Assembly (NCBI RefSeq): GCF_001262075.1
Contig: NZ_CP012073.1
Span: 186,001-250,000, forward strand
From: Ottowia sp. oral taxon 894
Lineage (GTDB): Bacteria; Pseudomonadota; Gammaproteobacteria; Burkholderiales; Burkholderiaceae_C
Reading direction: 5' to 3'
Length of the DNA: 64,000 nucleotides
The translations under genes and the position numbers were made by a program. Below the pieces are notes generated by a model. That model had not been told where the DNA came from and made no database searches. It saw only the letters and a list, made by a program, of their open reading frames with translations. Below are positions 17,585 to 27,294 of this stretch, piece after piece (within the stretch, counting starts at the first letter, position 1; every line of letters begins with the position of its first letter).

Positions 17585-19291
17585 TTACATGCCTGAATAG
17601 TTGGGGCCGCCGCCGCCTTCGGGCGCAACCCACACGATGTTTTGCGTGGGGTCCTTGATGTCGCAGGTTTTGCAGTGCAGACAGTTGGAGGCGTTGATTT
17701 GCAGGCGCTGGGCGTTGCCGCCTTTGGTTTCGTCGGGCACGTATTCGTACACGGCGGCGGGGCAGTAGCGCGCCTCGGGGCCTGCGTATTTGGCCAGGTT
17801 CACCTTCACGGGCACATCGGGGTCTTTCAGCGTGAGGTGCGAGGGCTGGTTTTCCTCGTGGCTGGTGTTGCTGATGAAAACGCCCGAGAGGCGGTCAAAG
17901 GTGAGTTTGCCGTCAGGCTTGGGGTAATCAATGGGCTGGCACTGGGCGGCGGGCTTGAGCTGCACGTGGTCGGGCTGGTGGCGGTGCAGCGTCCAAGGCA
18001 TGTGGCCGCGCAGCGCCATTTGCTCGAAGCCGTTCATCAGGCTGCCCACCGTCAGGCCCTTCTTGAACCAGTTCTTGAAGTTGCGGTCTTTTTCCAGCTC
18101 GGCATAAAGCCAGCTTGAATAGAAGGTGCGCGGGTAATCGGTGAGTTCGTCTTGCTGGCGGCCTTGCGTCACGGCGTCATAGGCGGCTTTGGCGGCCAGC
18201 ATGCCGCTTTTGATGGCCGCATGCGCGCCCTTGATGCGGCTGACGTTCAGAAAGCCCGCGTTGCAGCCCAGCAGCGCGCCGCCCGGAAACACCAGCTTGG
18301 GCAGCGACAACACGCCGCCAGCGGTGATGGCGCGCGCGCCGTAGGACACGCGCTTGGCGTTCACGTTGCCGTGGTCGTCGGTGAAATACCAGCTGATGCG
18401 CGGGTGCGTTTTCCAGCGCTGGAATTCCTCGAAGGGGCTGAGGTAGGGGTTGGTGTAGTTCAGGCCGATGACGAAGCCGCAATACATCAGGTTGTTTTCG
18501 GCGTGGTACATGAAGGCGCCGCCGTAGGTCATTTCGTCCATGGGCCAGCCGGCGGTGTGCATGGCAAAGCCGGGGGTGTGGCGCGAGGGGTCGATTTCCC
18601 ACAGCTCCTTGATGCCGATGGCGTAGCTTTGCGGGTCGCTTTCGGCGTCGAGCTTGTAGCGGGCGATGAGCTGCTTGCCCAGCTGGCCGCGCGAGCCTTC
18701 GGCAAACAGCGTGTATTTGCCCAGCAGCTCCATGCCCAGCTGGAAGTTTTCGGTCGGCTCGCCGTCTTTGCCCACGCCCATGTTGCCCGTGGCCACGCCC
18801 TTGACGCGGCCCTCTTCGTCATACAGCACTTCGGCGGCGGGAAAGCCGGGGAAGATTTCCACGCCAAGCTCTTCGGCCTGCGCGGCCAGCCAGCGCGTGA
18901 CGTTGCCCAAGCTGACGATGTAGCAGCCGTGGCTGTCGGCAAAAGGCGGCAGCAGCACGCCGGGCACCCGCGCGCCGCCGCCGTTGCGGTTCAGAAAGAC
19001 ATAGGCTTCGTCCGTGACGGGCTGGTTCAGCGGCGCGCCTTTTTCCTTCCAGTCGGGAATCAGCTCGTTCAGCGATCGCGGATCCATGATGGCGCCTGAA
19101 AGAATGTGCGCGCCCGGCTCCGAACCTTTTTCCAGCACCACGACAGAAAGCTCTTTTCCGTCTTGGGCGGCCAGCTGCTTGAGCCGGATGGCGGCTGACA
19201 GGCCGGCGGGGCCGCCGCCAACGATCACCACGTCGTATTCCATGGCCTCGCGCGGGCCGTACTGCTCCAAAATGGCTTGTGCTGTACTCAT
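17585..19291 (-). CDS. Electron transfer flavoprotein-ubiquinone oxidoreductase
   Basis: This 568-residue enzyme passes electrons from ETF, the acceptor for acyl-CoA and amino acid dehydrogenases, to ubiquinone at the inner membrane. It has the FAD fold (YDVVIVGGGPAGLSAAIRLK) and the C-terminal ferredoxin-like region with INASNCLHCKTCDIKDPTQN plus an upstream cysteine in ARYCPAAVY, the four 4Fe-4S ligands. ATG 19291 has AAAGAGA upstream and was preferred to one 12 codons earlier. gcvH lies immediately downstream. etfAB are not in the window. Confidence 0.95.
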   Translation of the reverse strand: MSTAQAILEQYGPREAMEYDVVIVGGGPAGLSAAIRLKQLAAQDGKELSVVVLEKGSEPGAHILSGAIMDPRSLNELIPDWKEKGAPLNQPVTDEAYVFLNRNGGGARVPGVLLPPFADSHGCYIVSLGNVTRWLAAQAEELGVEIFPGFPAAEVLYDEEGRVKGVATGNMGVGKDGEPTENFQLGMELLGKYTLFAEGSRGQLGKQLIARYKLDAESDPQSYAIGIKELWEIDPSRHTPGFAMHTAGWPMDEMTYGGAFMYHAENNLMYCGFVIGLNYTNPYLSPFEEFQRWKTHPRISWYFTDDHGNVNAKRVSYGARAITAGGVLSLPKLVFPGGALLGCNAGFLNVSRIKGAHAAIKSGMLAAKAAYDAVTQGRQQDELTDYPRTFYSSWLYAELEKDRNFKNWFKKGLTVGSLMNGFEQMALRGHMPWTLHRHQPDHVQLKPAAQCQPIDYPKPDGKLTFDRLSGVFISNTSHEENQPSHLTLKDPDVPVKVNLAKYAGPEARYCPAAVYEYVPDETKGGNAQRLQINASNCLHCKTCDIKDPTQNIVWVAPEGGGGPNYSGM

Positions 19292-19522
19292 GGTTTTGTC
19301 TCTTTCTTGTGAGTGGGAGAAGATCACTTCTCATTGTAAATATGCCTTCCGTCAAAACGAAGGAACAGCACAGGGCTGGAGCGCGCCGTAATACAAGGTA
19401 TTGAGGTGGGTCACTGAACCTGCTTTCAACGCTGGCCAGCCCGTTACGCGGCCCTGATTCGCTGCTATCCTTTCAGGAGTTGCGCGTGTGCAAATGAACG
19501 TTTTTCGGGCGAAGCTCTAAGC

Positions 19523-20419
19523 ATGTGGATTGGCGTTTTTGCGGGCTTGGGCGCGGGCGCGTTCTGGGGCTTTTCCTTTCTGGCGCCGCGCGTGGTTCCG
19601 GCTTTTTCGGCATTGGATGTCAGCGCGGCCCGCTTCATCGTTTATGGCCTGACGGCGCTGCTCATGATGGCCTGGCGCTTCGCTCCCAGCCGTCTGCCCG
19701 GTTTGCGGCACTCGCTGGCGGCGCTGGCGCTGTCGGTGCTGGGCTTCACGGGCTACTACCTGCTGGTCGTGCTGTCCATCCGGCGGCTGGGCGTGGCGCT
19801 GCCCGCGCTCATCATGGGCACCGTGCCCATCTGGGTGATGTTGCTGGGCAAGCCCCAATCCCTGCGCTGGGCCGCCCTGCTGCCGGGGCTGGCGCTCACG
19901 GCGGCAGGCCTGTGGCTGATGGGACTGCACAGCGCGCAACACGCAGCCACGGGCCGCTTAGACGCCGCAGGCCTGGCGCTGGCTTGCGGCGGCCTGGCAA
20001 GCTGGACGGCCTTCGCGCTGCTCAACGCCGCCTGGCTCAAGCGCCATCCTGATGTCGGCGCCCGCGACTGGACCAACTGGCTGGGCGTGGCCACGGGCCT
20101 GGGCGGCGCGCTCATGTGGCTGGCCGTCGGCACGCCCGCCACGCGGCTGGCCGCCACACCCGGCCTGGGCGTTTTTTTGTTGGTGGCCTTCGCCATCGGC
20201 TTTTGCGCAAGCTGGCTGGCCACCGTGCTGTGGAACGTCGCCAGCCAGCGCCTGCCCGCCAGCCTGTGCGGGCAGCTCATCGTGAGCGAAACCCTCTTCG
20301 CGCTGTGTTACGACGCGCTCTGGGCGCGCGCCTGGCTTGATGGCATGCAACTGGCCGCCGCCCTTCTTTTCACCCTGGGCATCGTGGCCGCCATCCGGGC
20401 GCACCACGGCAGTCATTGA
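19523..20419 (+). CDS. EamA/DMT-family transporter
   Basis: The 298-residue membrane protein consists of two repeated five-helix halves, starting MWIGVFAGLGAGAFWGFSFL, as in EamA (RhaT/YdcZ-like) exporters of amino acids, metabolites or drugs. The substrate cannot be predicted. The reading frame ends 20 bp before the rmuC start, so the two may be cotranscribed. Confidence 0.85.
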   Translation: MWIGVFAGLGAGAFWGFSFLAPRVVPAFSALDVSAARFIVYGLTALLMMAWRFAPSRLPGLRHSLAALALSVLGFTGYYLLVVLSIRRLGVALPALIMGTVPIWVMLLGKPQSLRWAALLPGLALTAAGLWLMGLHSAQHAATGRLDAAGLALACGGLASWTAFALLNAAWLKRHPDVGARDWTNWLGVATGLGGALMWLAVGTPATRLAATPGLGVFLLVAFAIGFCASWLATVLWNVASQRLPASLCGQLIVSETLFALCYDALWARAWLDGMQLAAALLFTLGIVAAIRAHHGSH

Positions 20420-20439
20420 GACCGGACCGGCTCGCTTCC

Positions 20440-21858
20440 ATGAACCACCCTGCTTTTCTTTTCTGGGCCGCCCTGGCCTTGGGCCTGCTGAATGCCGCGC
20501 TGCTCATCGCCGTGCTGCTGCGCAGGCCGCAGCGCGCGGCGGATGCGCCTTCGCTGCAAGACATGCAGCTGCTGACCCAAAGCGCTGCCGCACAGGCTGC
20601 CGCGCATGCGCAGGAGCAGCGTGAAACCTCCGTGCGCCTGGAGCGCGAACTGCGCCAGCAAATCGCCCAAGGCGCGCGCGAAGGGCGGCAAGAAAGCCTG
20701 CACGCGCTCACCGCCTTTCAGCAAACCATCACCCGCCAAAACGCCGAAGCCACCCGCACGCAAAATGCGCAGATAGACGCCTTCGCCCAGCAGCTGGCCC
20801 TGCTGCAAAAAACGCTGGCCGACACGCTGGTCACGCAACTGCAATCGCTCAGCGAAAACAACGCCCGCCGCTTGCAGGAAGTGCGCGGCGCCTTGCAGCA
20901 AGAGCTGGCCCGCCTGCAACAAGGCAACGCCGAAAAACTGGACGAAATGCGCCGCACCGTCGATGAAAAACTGCAAACCACGCTGGAGCAGCGCCTGGGC
21001 GAGAGCTTCCGACAAGTGGCCGAGCGGCTGGAGCAAGTGCATCGCGGCCTGGGCGAAATGCACACCCTGGCGCAAGGCGTGGGCGACCTCAAGCACCTGC
21101 TGGCCAACGTGAAAACGCGCGGCATCTTTGGCGAAGCGCAGCTGGCCGGCCTGCTCGAGCAGGTCTTCACACCGGAGCAATACGCCGCGCAAGTGGCCAC
21201 GCGCCCCGGCAGCCGCCAGGCCGTGGACTTCGCCATCCGCCTGCCGGGCCGGGGCGAAGACGGCGAAAGCGTCTGGCTGCCCATCGACGCCAAATTTCCC
21301 ACCGAAGACTACGAGCGCCTGCTGGACGCCCAGCAAAGAGCCGACGCGCCTGCCGCCGAAGCCGCCGCCCGCGCGCTGGAAGCGCGCTTGCGGCAAGAAG
21401 CGCGCAGCATGGCCGACAAATACCTGCAGCCGCCGCACACCACCGACTTCGGCATCCTCTTTCTGCCCGCCGAAGGCCTGTATGCCGAAGCCCTGCGCCG
21501 CCCCGGCCTGCTGCAAGCCTTGCAGCGCGAATGCCGCATCACCCTGGCCGGCCCCGTCACCTTGCTGGCCATGCTCAACAGCCTGCAAATGGGCTTTCGC
21601 ACGCTGGCGCTGCAAAAGCGCAGCAGCGAAGTCTGGCAGGTGCTGGGCGCGGTGAAAACCGAATTCGGCAAGTTCGGTGACGTGCTCGCGCGCATCCGCA
21701 GCCAGACGCAAACCGTGCTCAACACGCTCGAGCAGGCGCAAACGCGCAGCAACGTGATGCACCGCGCCCTCAAACAGGTGGAAGCCTTGCCCGAGAGCGC
21801 GGCGCAAACCCTGCTGCCGCCCGCGCCGCCCAGCAGCCGCCCGGCCGCTGAAGGCTAG
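20440..21858 (+). CDS. rmuC: DNA recombination protein RmuC
   Basis: The 472-residue protein has an N-terminal membrane anchor (FLFWAALALGLLNAALLIAV), a long coiled coil of about 200 residues rich in Gln, Ala and Arg, and the RmuC core (KTRGIFGEAQLAGLLEQVF and WLPIDAKFPTEDYERLLDA). RmuC limits recombination at short inverted repeats in E. coli and is related to restriction-endonuclease-like folds. The ATG was preferred over a TTG eight codons upstream. Confidence 0.93.
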   Translation: MNHPAFLFWAALALGLLNAALLIAVLLRRPQRAADAPSLQDMQLLTQSAAAQAAAHAQEQRETSVRLERELRQQIAQGAREGRQESLHALTAFQQTITRQNAEATRTQNAQIDAFAQQLALLQKTLADTLVTQLQSLSENNARRLQEVRGALQQELARLQQGNAEKLDEMRRTVDEKLQTTLEQRLGESFRQVAERLEQVHRGLGEMHTLAQGVGDLKHLLANVKTRGIFGEAQLAGLLEQVFTPEQYAAQVATRPGSRQAVDFAIRLPGRGEDGESVWLPIDAKFPTEDYERLLDAQQRADAPAAEAAARALEARLRQEARSMADKYLQPPHTTDFGILFLPAEGLYAEALRRPGLLQALQRECRITLAGPVTLLAMLNSLQMGFRTLALQKRSSEVWQVLGAVKTEFGKFGDVLARIRSQTQTVLNTLEQAQTRSNVMHRALKQVEALPESAAQTLLPPAPPSSRPAAEG

Positions 21859-21871
21859 GCCCCCGCTAAGC

Positions 21872-21908
21872 GCCTGTTTGCAATCTGGCCGTGAGAAGCA
21901 AAACAGGC
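21872..21908 (+). terminator. Possible terminator after rmuC
   Basis: GCCTGTTT and AAACAGGC can pair over 8 bp around a 21-nt loop, followed by a weak T run. The left arm overlaps a version of the CCTGTT(C/T)GCAAT motif seen at other gene ends. Confidence 0.4.
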
Positions 21909-21977
21909 TCCAAACCTTTTTCAAGAAAGAAAATGATTTTCAAATACATCTGTGACATCTGGCTGAGCAAGCATCAA

Positions 21978-22025
21978 AACGGCCTTATGTCCTAGTCCAC
22001 TCGTGTTTTCATGCTATTAAATTCA
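21978..22025 (-). repeat. Remnant of the R-family repeat (R5)
   Basis: On the minus strand, TTTAATAGCATGA matches the left end of the family. The following GTGGACTAGGACATAAGG contains the core in inverted order. It looks like a rearranged or decayed copy without the right end. Confidence 0.45.
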
Positions 22026-22106
22026 AAGCAGAAAAAGCTTTTTCAGCCCTTCGTTTAGGTGGTTTTCCAGGCCTGTCCGCCCTTGCCTTCCTCCTAGAAT
22101 GCCTAC

Positions 22107-23000
22107 GTGAACACCAGCCGCCCCAGAACCTCCATCTCCCCCCTCTCGTCCGAACTCAATGCCGACCTGCACAGCCACTCCACTGCCTCTGACGGCACCC
22201 TGGAGCCTGAAGCGCTGGCCGAGCGCGCCGCTGCCAACGGCGTGCAGTTGTGGTCGCTGACCGATCACGACGTCATCAGCGGCCAGGCGCGCGCGCATGC
22301 CGCCGCCAGCGCCTGCGGCATGCGCTATCTCACCGGCGTGGAAATTTCCGTCAGCTTCGCAAGCGATACCGTCCACATCGTCGGCCTGGGCTTTGACCCG
22401 GCGGAAAGCACCGCCCTGGCGCGCGGCCTGGCCGCCAACCGTGACGGGCGCGGCCCCCGCGCCCAGAAGATGGCCGAAGGGCTGGCCAAGGCAGGCATTT
22501 CAGGCGCTTACGAAGGCGCATTGCGCCATGCGGGCAGCCCCGCCCTCATCGCCCGCACCCATTTCGCCCGCTTTCTGATTGAAACCGGCGTGTGCCGCGA
22601 CAACGGCGAAGTCTTCCGCCGTTTCCTCACCGCCGGCAAGCCCGGCTATGTGCCCCACCACTGGGCCGGGCTGAGCGAGGCCATAGGCTGGATCACGCAG
22701 GCGGGCGGCGTGGCCGTCATTGCCCACCCGGCGCGCTACCGGCTCACGCCCGTCGAAAAATACGCGCTGTTCACCGAATTCAAGGCGCACGGCGGGCATG
22801 GCATTGAAGTGGTCACCAGCAGCCACACCCCGGCCGAAATCGCGCACTACGCCAGCATCGCCCGGGAATTCAACCTGGCCGCCTCGCGCGGCAGCGACTT
22901 TCACAGCCCCCGCGAAAGCCGCACCGACCTGGGCCGCCTGCCGCCCCTGCCTGCGGGCCTTACTCCCGTCTGGATGCTGCCGCAGCTGGCTAGCCGCTAA
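22107..23000 (+). CDS. PHP-domain phosphoesterase (RNase AM / YciV-like)
   Basis: The 297-residue protein has the PHP metal motifs in order: DLHSHSTASDGTLEP, LTDHDVISG, GVEISVSF, VIAHPARYRL and RGSDFHSPRESR. The E. coli relative YciV/TrpH hydrolyses 3',5'-nucleoside bisphosphates and trims RNA 5' ends. The start is GTG. No trp genes are adjacent. The family is certain; the substrate is by analogy. Confidence 0.85.
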   Translation: MNTSRPRTSISPLSSELNADLHSHSTASDGTLEPEALAERAAANGVQLWSLTDHDVISGQARAHAAASACGMRYLTGVEISVSFASDTVHIVGLGFDPAESTALARGLAANRDGRGPRAQKMAEGLAKAGISGAYEGALRHAGSPALIARTHFARFLIETGVCRDNGEVFRRFLTAGKPGYVPHHWAGLSEAIGWITQAGGVAVIAHPARYRLTPVEKYALFTEFKAHGGHGIEVVTSSHTPAEIAHYASIAREFNLAASRGSDFHSPRESRTDLGRLPPLPAGLTPVWMLPQLASR

Positions 23001-23534
23001 ATCTCCAGCGCTGCCGTTTTCGCCTTTTTGCCTTTTTCAGCTTGATGCAAACCGGCAAACGCCCGGCGCCGCAAACAACAGGAAATATCCATTTCCAGCA
23101 TCGCCATGCGCTCTGGCGATATTCATTTCAGCCATTCATTCAAGCGCATTCAAAATCCGGCGCGGCATCGCAAATACCCTGAATCCTGAAACAGCGGCGT
23201 CTTTCAGACGCACGCCAGCGCTTCATGCAAGCCTATCGAAGAAATAGCGCTAGACAAACCCATGCCCGGCATGGCGCAATGGCGAATCTGAAAACGCCCG
23301 CCTGCCGTCATGCGCTGAATACCTTGAAAATCACCCCTAATGACGAGGCGAAAGCGACGGGCGGCAAATTGTTGCCGTATTTATCCGGCCATCTTTGTCT
23401 TGAAAGACACATCGCCCAGTCAATCCAGCGCATCTCCAATATGGCCAATCGCCCGCTCTGGCGAGCGGATTTCAGCGATTTTCAAACCATTGATCTGACG
23501 GAATCCGAGCGTTATTTTCATGTGCGCCGCTTTT
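23001..23534. other. Intergenic region between PHP gene and hemD, no supported gene
   Basis: About 530 bp with lower GC than the flanks. A plus-strand frame beginning at 23225 has some protein-like stretches (SIQRISNMANRPLWRADFSD) but no RBS, no family and runs into the end of hemD; a 33-codon minus-strand frame overlaps it. It may be a gene relic. There is no R copy. Confidence 0.35.
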
Positions 23535-24380
23535 TCAGGGCTGCGGCGCGCCCTGCTCCTGCGCAGGCTCCTGCTGCGGCTCGTCCCAGCAGCGCAGCGC
23601 CTGCACCACGGCCTGCATGACAGGGCGGGATTCGCGCACTGTGCCAAAGCCCGCCTCGCGCGCTACCTGCGCGATGCGCGGATGCGTGGTCAGCGCGCGG
23701 GCCTTCTGCCAGTTTTGCCCGGGCGCGGACTTGCGCAGGTTGGAAATGGCTTCGGAGCTGCTGAACACCCACACCGTGCCATCGCCCGCCGCCTGGCGCG
23801 CCAGCGCCTTTTGCTCAGCGCTGAAGATGGGCGCGGTGCGGCAGTAGGCCACCACCTGCTCCACTGTCACGCCCGCCTCCGTCAGCTGCTCGGCCAGCCA
23901 GTCGCGCCCCTGGCTGCGCCCCTGGGCATCGCCGCCGCGCACGATCAGCACGCGCTCGCCGGGGCGCACGTTTTCGCGCACGCTCTGCCATAGCGATTCG
24001 GAATCGAATTGCGGCGCATCCGCCGCAGGCTGCACGATCAACGCCGTAGGCCAGCCGCATTCGCGCAACACTGCGCTGGTGCCGGGGCCAGGCGACCAGG
24101 CGGCCATCTCCAGCAAGCCCGATTCCAGCAACTTGGGCGCAAAGCGCTTGAAGGCCATGAAAAAGTGCCGCGCCGCATTGCCGCTCACGAACATCAGCGC
24201 CGAATAGTTGCCCAGGCGTGCAAATGTGTCGATCAGCGCCGCTGCATCCGGCACGGGCTGAATGGCGATGAGCGGCAGCACATGCGCGGGCACTCCCCGC
24301 GAGGCCAGCGCCTGCACCCAGCGGCTGGCTTCAGGCTCCGGACGGGTAATGAGGGCGCGGGGGCAAAGAAGCTCGGTCAT
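23535..24380 (-). CDS. hemD: Uroporphyrinogen-III synthase
   Basis: HemD closes hydroxymethylbilane with ring-D inversion to give uroporphyrinogen III. The 281-residue sequence is divergent as usual for this family but shows ALITRPEPEASRWVQAL, a duplicated alpha/beta lobe structure, LIVRGGDAQGR and VWVFSSSEAISNL. ATG 24380 (MTELLCPRALITRPE) was chosen over one three codons upstream. hemC lies upstream on the same strand, but about 660 bp with repeat R6 separates them, so the usual tight hemCD operon is interrupted. Confidence 0.9.
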   Translation of the reverse strand: MTELLCPRALITRPEPEASRWVQALASRGVPAHVLPLIAIQPVPDAAALIDTFARLGNYSALMFVSGNAARHFFMAFKRFAPKLLESGLLEMAAWSPGPGTSAVLRECGWPTALIVQPAADAPQFDSESLWQSVRENVRPGERVLIVRGGDAQGRSQGRDWLAEQLTEAGVTVEQVVAYCRTAPIFSAEQKALARQAAGDGTVWVFSSSEAISNLRKSAPGQNWQKARALTTHPRIAQVAREAGFGTVRESRPVMQAVVQALRCWDEPQQEPAQEQGAPQP

Positions 24381-25042
24381 GATCGTCAACTACTCGAAAA
24401 ACGGAAGGGAAAAACAAAAAAATTTCCGTCCAAACGGATTTCCGCGCATTTTGTCACGCCATTGCCTGTGCACCGGCCCCGCTCGTCCCGCGCGCGGCGC
24501 CGCGCACCCCGGTTCAAGGGCCATTCAACACACGAAAACCGCCATTTTCAAAGCCGCAATGCCCATATTTGCAAAAAGCATTTTTGCCGTGTTTGAAAAA
24601 TGCCCGTCACACAAGGCTGCCGCCAAAAAAGCTGTGCTGATCCTGCTGTTTTTTCACCAAAGTCCGGAGACTGCCCGTAACCTGGCAGCAAGGGCGGAAA
24701 GGGCGGGCTATGGCGTTTAAAGCGATAACGAAGGGACATTTTCGCTCCTTTATTCATAGCGTAACGCCCTAGTAGAACGTGCGCAGAAAGGCATTTCTGC
24801 CCCATCAAATCCGCTCCTGTTTTTAATGCCGCATGGCGGGCATACCGCCACTTGCTCCGGCATCAGTCGCAAGCAGTCGCACAGATCCCGTCTGCCATCT
24901 GGCTGTGGGGGCGGCGGATCGGGGGCTGCGCGGCGCGAATCACAAACCACAAGCGGGCTTTGTGACTCGGCGAGGATTTCCAAGGCCGCAGGCCGCCTGA
25001 GGCCGCGCTTTTTGCCCCTACGGCCTGACGTTGAGCAGGCTT
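24381..25042. other. Spacer between hemC and hemD containing repeat R6
   Basis: No supported gene. The stretch holds the hemD leader region, one R copy and GC-rich non-coding sequence. Its size suggests that insertion of repeat-bearing DNA separated hemC from hemD. Confidence 0.5.
24743..24829 (+). repeat. R-family intergenic repeat, copy R6
   Basis: Left end CGCTCCTTTATTCATAGC; core GCCCTAGTAGAACGTGCGC carries several changes; right end CCGCTCCTGTTTTTAATG. The hairpin is a perfect 7-bp stem, GCAGAAA against TTTCTGC, different in sequence from that of R4 but paired on both sides. Confidence 0.9.
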
Positions 25043-25972
25043 TCAGGGCCTGGCGCCGCCCGCTTGCAAATCGGCCGCCACGCGCTGGCCCAGGGCGCGC
25101 GCTTCGGCCTGCGTGGCGACGGCGGCGCTGCCTTGCGCGGTCACCAGGCGCGGCTGTCCCTGCGGATCGCCCCAGGCGGCGAGCAGGCGCATGGCGCCGC
25201 CTTCCAGCGTGGCATGGGCGGCCAGCGGCATGGAGCAACTGCCGCCCAAGGCGCGGCTGACGGCGCGCTCGGCCTCCACGGCCAGCCAGGTGGCCTGATC
25301 CGCCAGCGGTGCCAGCGCGGCTTGCACATCAGCGCGGCCTTCGCAAATTTCGATACCCAAAGCGCCCTGCCCAGCGGCAGGCAGCATTTCGTCAGTAGAA
25401 AAAAGGCGGCGGATGCGCCCGCCCAGCCCCAGGCGCTTGAGGCCGGCGGCAGCCAGCACGATGGCGGCGTAGCGCCCTTCGTCCAGCTTGCGAAGGCGCG
25501 TGTCCAGGTTGCCGCGCAGCGGCTCAATGCGCACGTCAGCCCGCCCCAGCGCCGCCAGCCGCGCGCGCAGCAGCACGGTGCGGCGCAGGCTGGAAGTGCC
25601 AACGGCCGCGCCCGGCGGCAGCTCCTCCAGGCTGGCGCAGCCGGGCGACACCCAGGCATCGCGCGGGTCTTCGCGCCGCATCACGCAGGCCAGCGCGAAG
25701 CCGGGCGGCAGCTCCATGGGCACATCTTTGAGCGAGTGCACGGCCAGATCGGCGCGGCCTTCATGCAGCGCCGTTTCCAGCTCTTTCACGAACAGGCCCT
25801 TGCCGCCGACTTTGCTCAGCGCCACGTCCAGAATCTGGTCGCCGCGCGTGGTCATGCCCAGCAGGGCGGCCGCATGCCCTTGCTGCTGGAGCAGCGTTTT
25901 GACGTGTTCGGCCTGCCATAAGGCCAGGCGGCTTTCGCGGGTGGCAATGGTGAGGAGCATGGTGCGCGGCAT
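25043..25972 (-). CDS. hemC: Hydroxymethylbilane synthase (porphobilinogen deaminase)
   Basis: HemC joins four porphobilinogens on a dipyrromethane cofactor. The 309-residue protein shows [37 protein letters not shown] and [12 protein letters not shown], where Cys246 binds the cofactor. ATG 25972 ([14 protein letters not shown]) gives the normal start; a second ATG four codons later is possible. Forty codons of arginine-rich open frame upstream are not part of it. Confidence 0.95.
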   Translation of the reverse strand: MPRTMLLTIATRESRLALWQAEHVKTLLQQQGHAAALLGMTTRGDQILDVALSKVGGKGLFVKELETALHEGRADLAVHSLKDVPMELPPGFALACVMRREDPRDAWVSPGCASLEELPPGAAVGTSSLRRTVLLRARLAALGRADVRIEPLRGNLDTRLRKLDEGRYAAIVLAAAGLKRLGLGGRIRRLFSTDEMLPAAGQGALGIEICEGRADVQAALAPLADQATWLAVEAERAVSRALGGSCSMPLAAHATLEGGAMRLLAAWGDPQGQPRLVTAQGSAAVATQAEARALGQRVAADLQAGGARP

Positions 25973-26795
25973 GTTCGAGTGGCGAAGCGGGCGATTATCG
26001 GAAGGCTTGGCGCCGGAAAGCCTCGCGCCCCTGTCCGCGCCGTTTCCGCGCCGTTTTCCGCGCCGTTTTCCACGCCGGTCTGCCCCCTTCAAAAACCCGC
26101 TTTGCTTTGCCGTCTGGCTCCAGGGCTGGCGTCAATCAAGGGTGCAAGAGCCTTTTTTATAAACGCTGCTCTTTTTGAATCATCGACAGCGCCACCAAAG
26201 GTGTCCGCATGCATCAATATGGGGTTTATTTCGCATGGGCGCCGGCTGTTTTCCGGCGTTTTGTGAAAGCAGTGAAATTCAATTGGTTAATGACGTGCAG
26301 CCAGGCGGGTAAAACCATTGTCAGGCGAAAGACTGTGCCGGATGCGCAGAGGCAACGAGGCCAGCTCATCAATCAAAGCCGCCAGCGTCATGCGCGCGAC
26401 AAAACTTTCTGAAATTCGCGGCAGCCATTGCTTCAATCTTTCATGCCGCATCTGATTTGTCATTGCTGCCGGGGCCGCCATTCAGCCAGCGGGCCAGCGC
26501 GGCTTGCGCCCAGAGCAGCGTGGCGCGCCAGGCAGCGGTATGTCGAAAAGGGCGGGTTGCAGAAGCTGTTTACCCAGGATGGGGAAAGCTTATTTTGCTT
26601 CTGTATCGATAGCATGAGGTCCTAGTGGAACGGGCGCAGAAGCCTTTTTTGGCCTTCTGGATTTGCTCTATTTTTTTGGGGCTATTCCACTCTTCTTGCG
26701 CTGCTGGCCCTGGCGTCTGTGCCTGCCCATCCGGGTGCGGCCAGACTGTCCATCCACGCATCAATGCAGGCCGGTATGATGCCCGCCGCCTTGTC
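25973..26795. other. Intergenic region between hemC and the DUF2069 gene, containing repeat R7
   Basis: About 820 bp between divergent genes. Apart from R7 it holds short open frames on both strands (26209 on plus, 26481 on minus) that lack ribosome binding sites and known families. Base composition drops around 26150-26300. Confidence 0.4.
26596..26679 (+). repeat. R-family intergenic repeat, copy R7
   Basis: Left end GCTTCTGTATCGATAGC, core ATGAGGTCCTAGTGGAAC, then GGGCGCAGAAGCC and its hairpin partner GGCCTTCTG, and a decayed right end (TTTGCTCTATTTTTTTG). Confidence 0.88.
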
Positions 26796-27248
26796 ATGAC
26801 CGCTGTTTCCGCTCCTTTGCCAGCTTGCGCGCCCTGCCCCGCCCGGCCTTCGCCTGCCGCGCGCGCCACGCGCGCTGCCGCCGTGGCCTGCGTGCTGGCG
26901 CTGGCGCTGCTGGCGCTGGCCTGGGAGCTGTGGCTGGCCCCGCTGCGGCCAGGCGGCTCGTGGGTGGCGCTGAAGGCGCTGCCCGTGCTGCTGCCGCTGG
27001 GCGGGCTGTGGCGCTACCGGCTCTATACCTACCGCTGGGTGAGCCTGTTTTTGTGGCTGTATTTCACCGAAGGCGTGGTGCGCGCCACGACAGAAGGCGC
27101 GCCTGCGCGCTGGCTGGCGCTGGGCGAGGTGCTGCTGTGCCTGGGGCTGTTTGCCGCGTGCGTGCTGCACATCCGGGCGCGGCTGAAGGCGGGCCGGCTG
27201 GCTGCGCAGGCCATGCAGACCGCCAGGCAGGAAGCGGCGGGCGCTTGA
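26796..27248 (+). CDS. DUF2069 membrane protein
   Basis: The 150-residue protein has four predicted membrane helices and the DUF2069 core GGLWRYRLYTYRWVSLFLWL followed by YFTEGVVRATTE. These small inner-membrane proteins are widespread in beta- and gamma-proteobacteria and have no established function. ATG 26796 begins the cytosolic N-terminus; the open frame continues upstream into repeat R7 but is not protein-like there. It ends 46 bp before the FAD-linked dehydrogenase. Confidence 0.8.
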   Translation: MTAVSAPLPACAPCPARPSPAARATRAAAVACVLALALLALAWELWLAPLRPGGSWVALKALPVLLPLGGLWRYRLYTYRWVSLFLWLYFTEGVVRATTEGAPARWLALGEVLLCLGLFAACVLHIRARLKAGRLAAQAMQTARQEAAGA

Positions 27249-27294
27249 AAATCAGCCTTTCCTTTTTTCTCCCACTGCAAATAGCCAGATATTC

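Noticed and set aside
23225-23620. 131-codon open frame between the PHP gene and hemD
   Set aside because: Part looks protein-like, but there is no start signal and its end overlaps hemD on the other strand. Kept only as a note.
26287-26481. 64-codon minus-strand frame and a neighbouring frame reading ATLLWAQAALARWLNG
   Set aside because: No RBS and no start for the second; no family recognised. Probably chance or an old relic.
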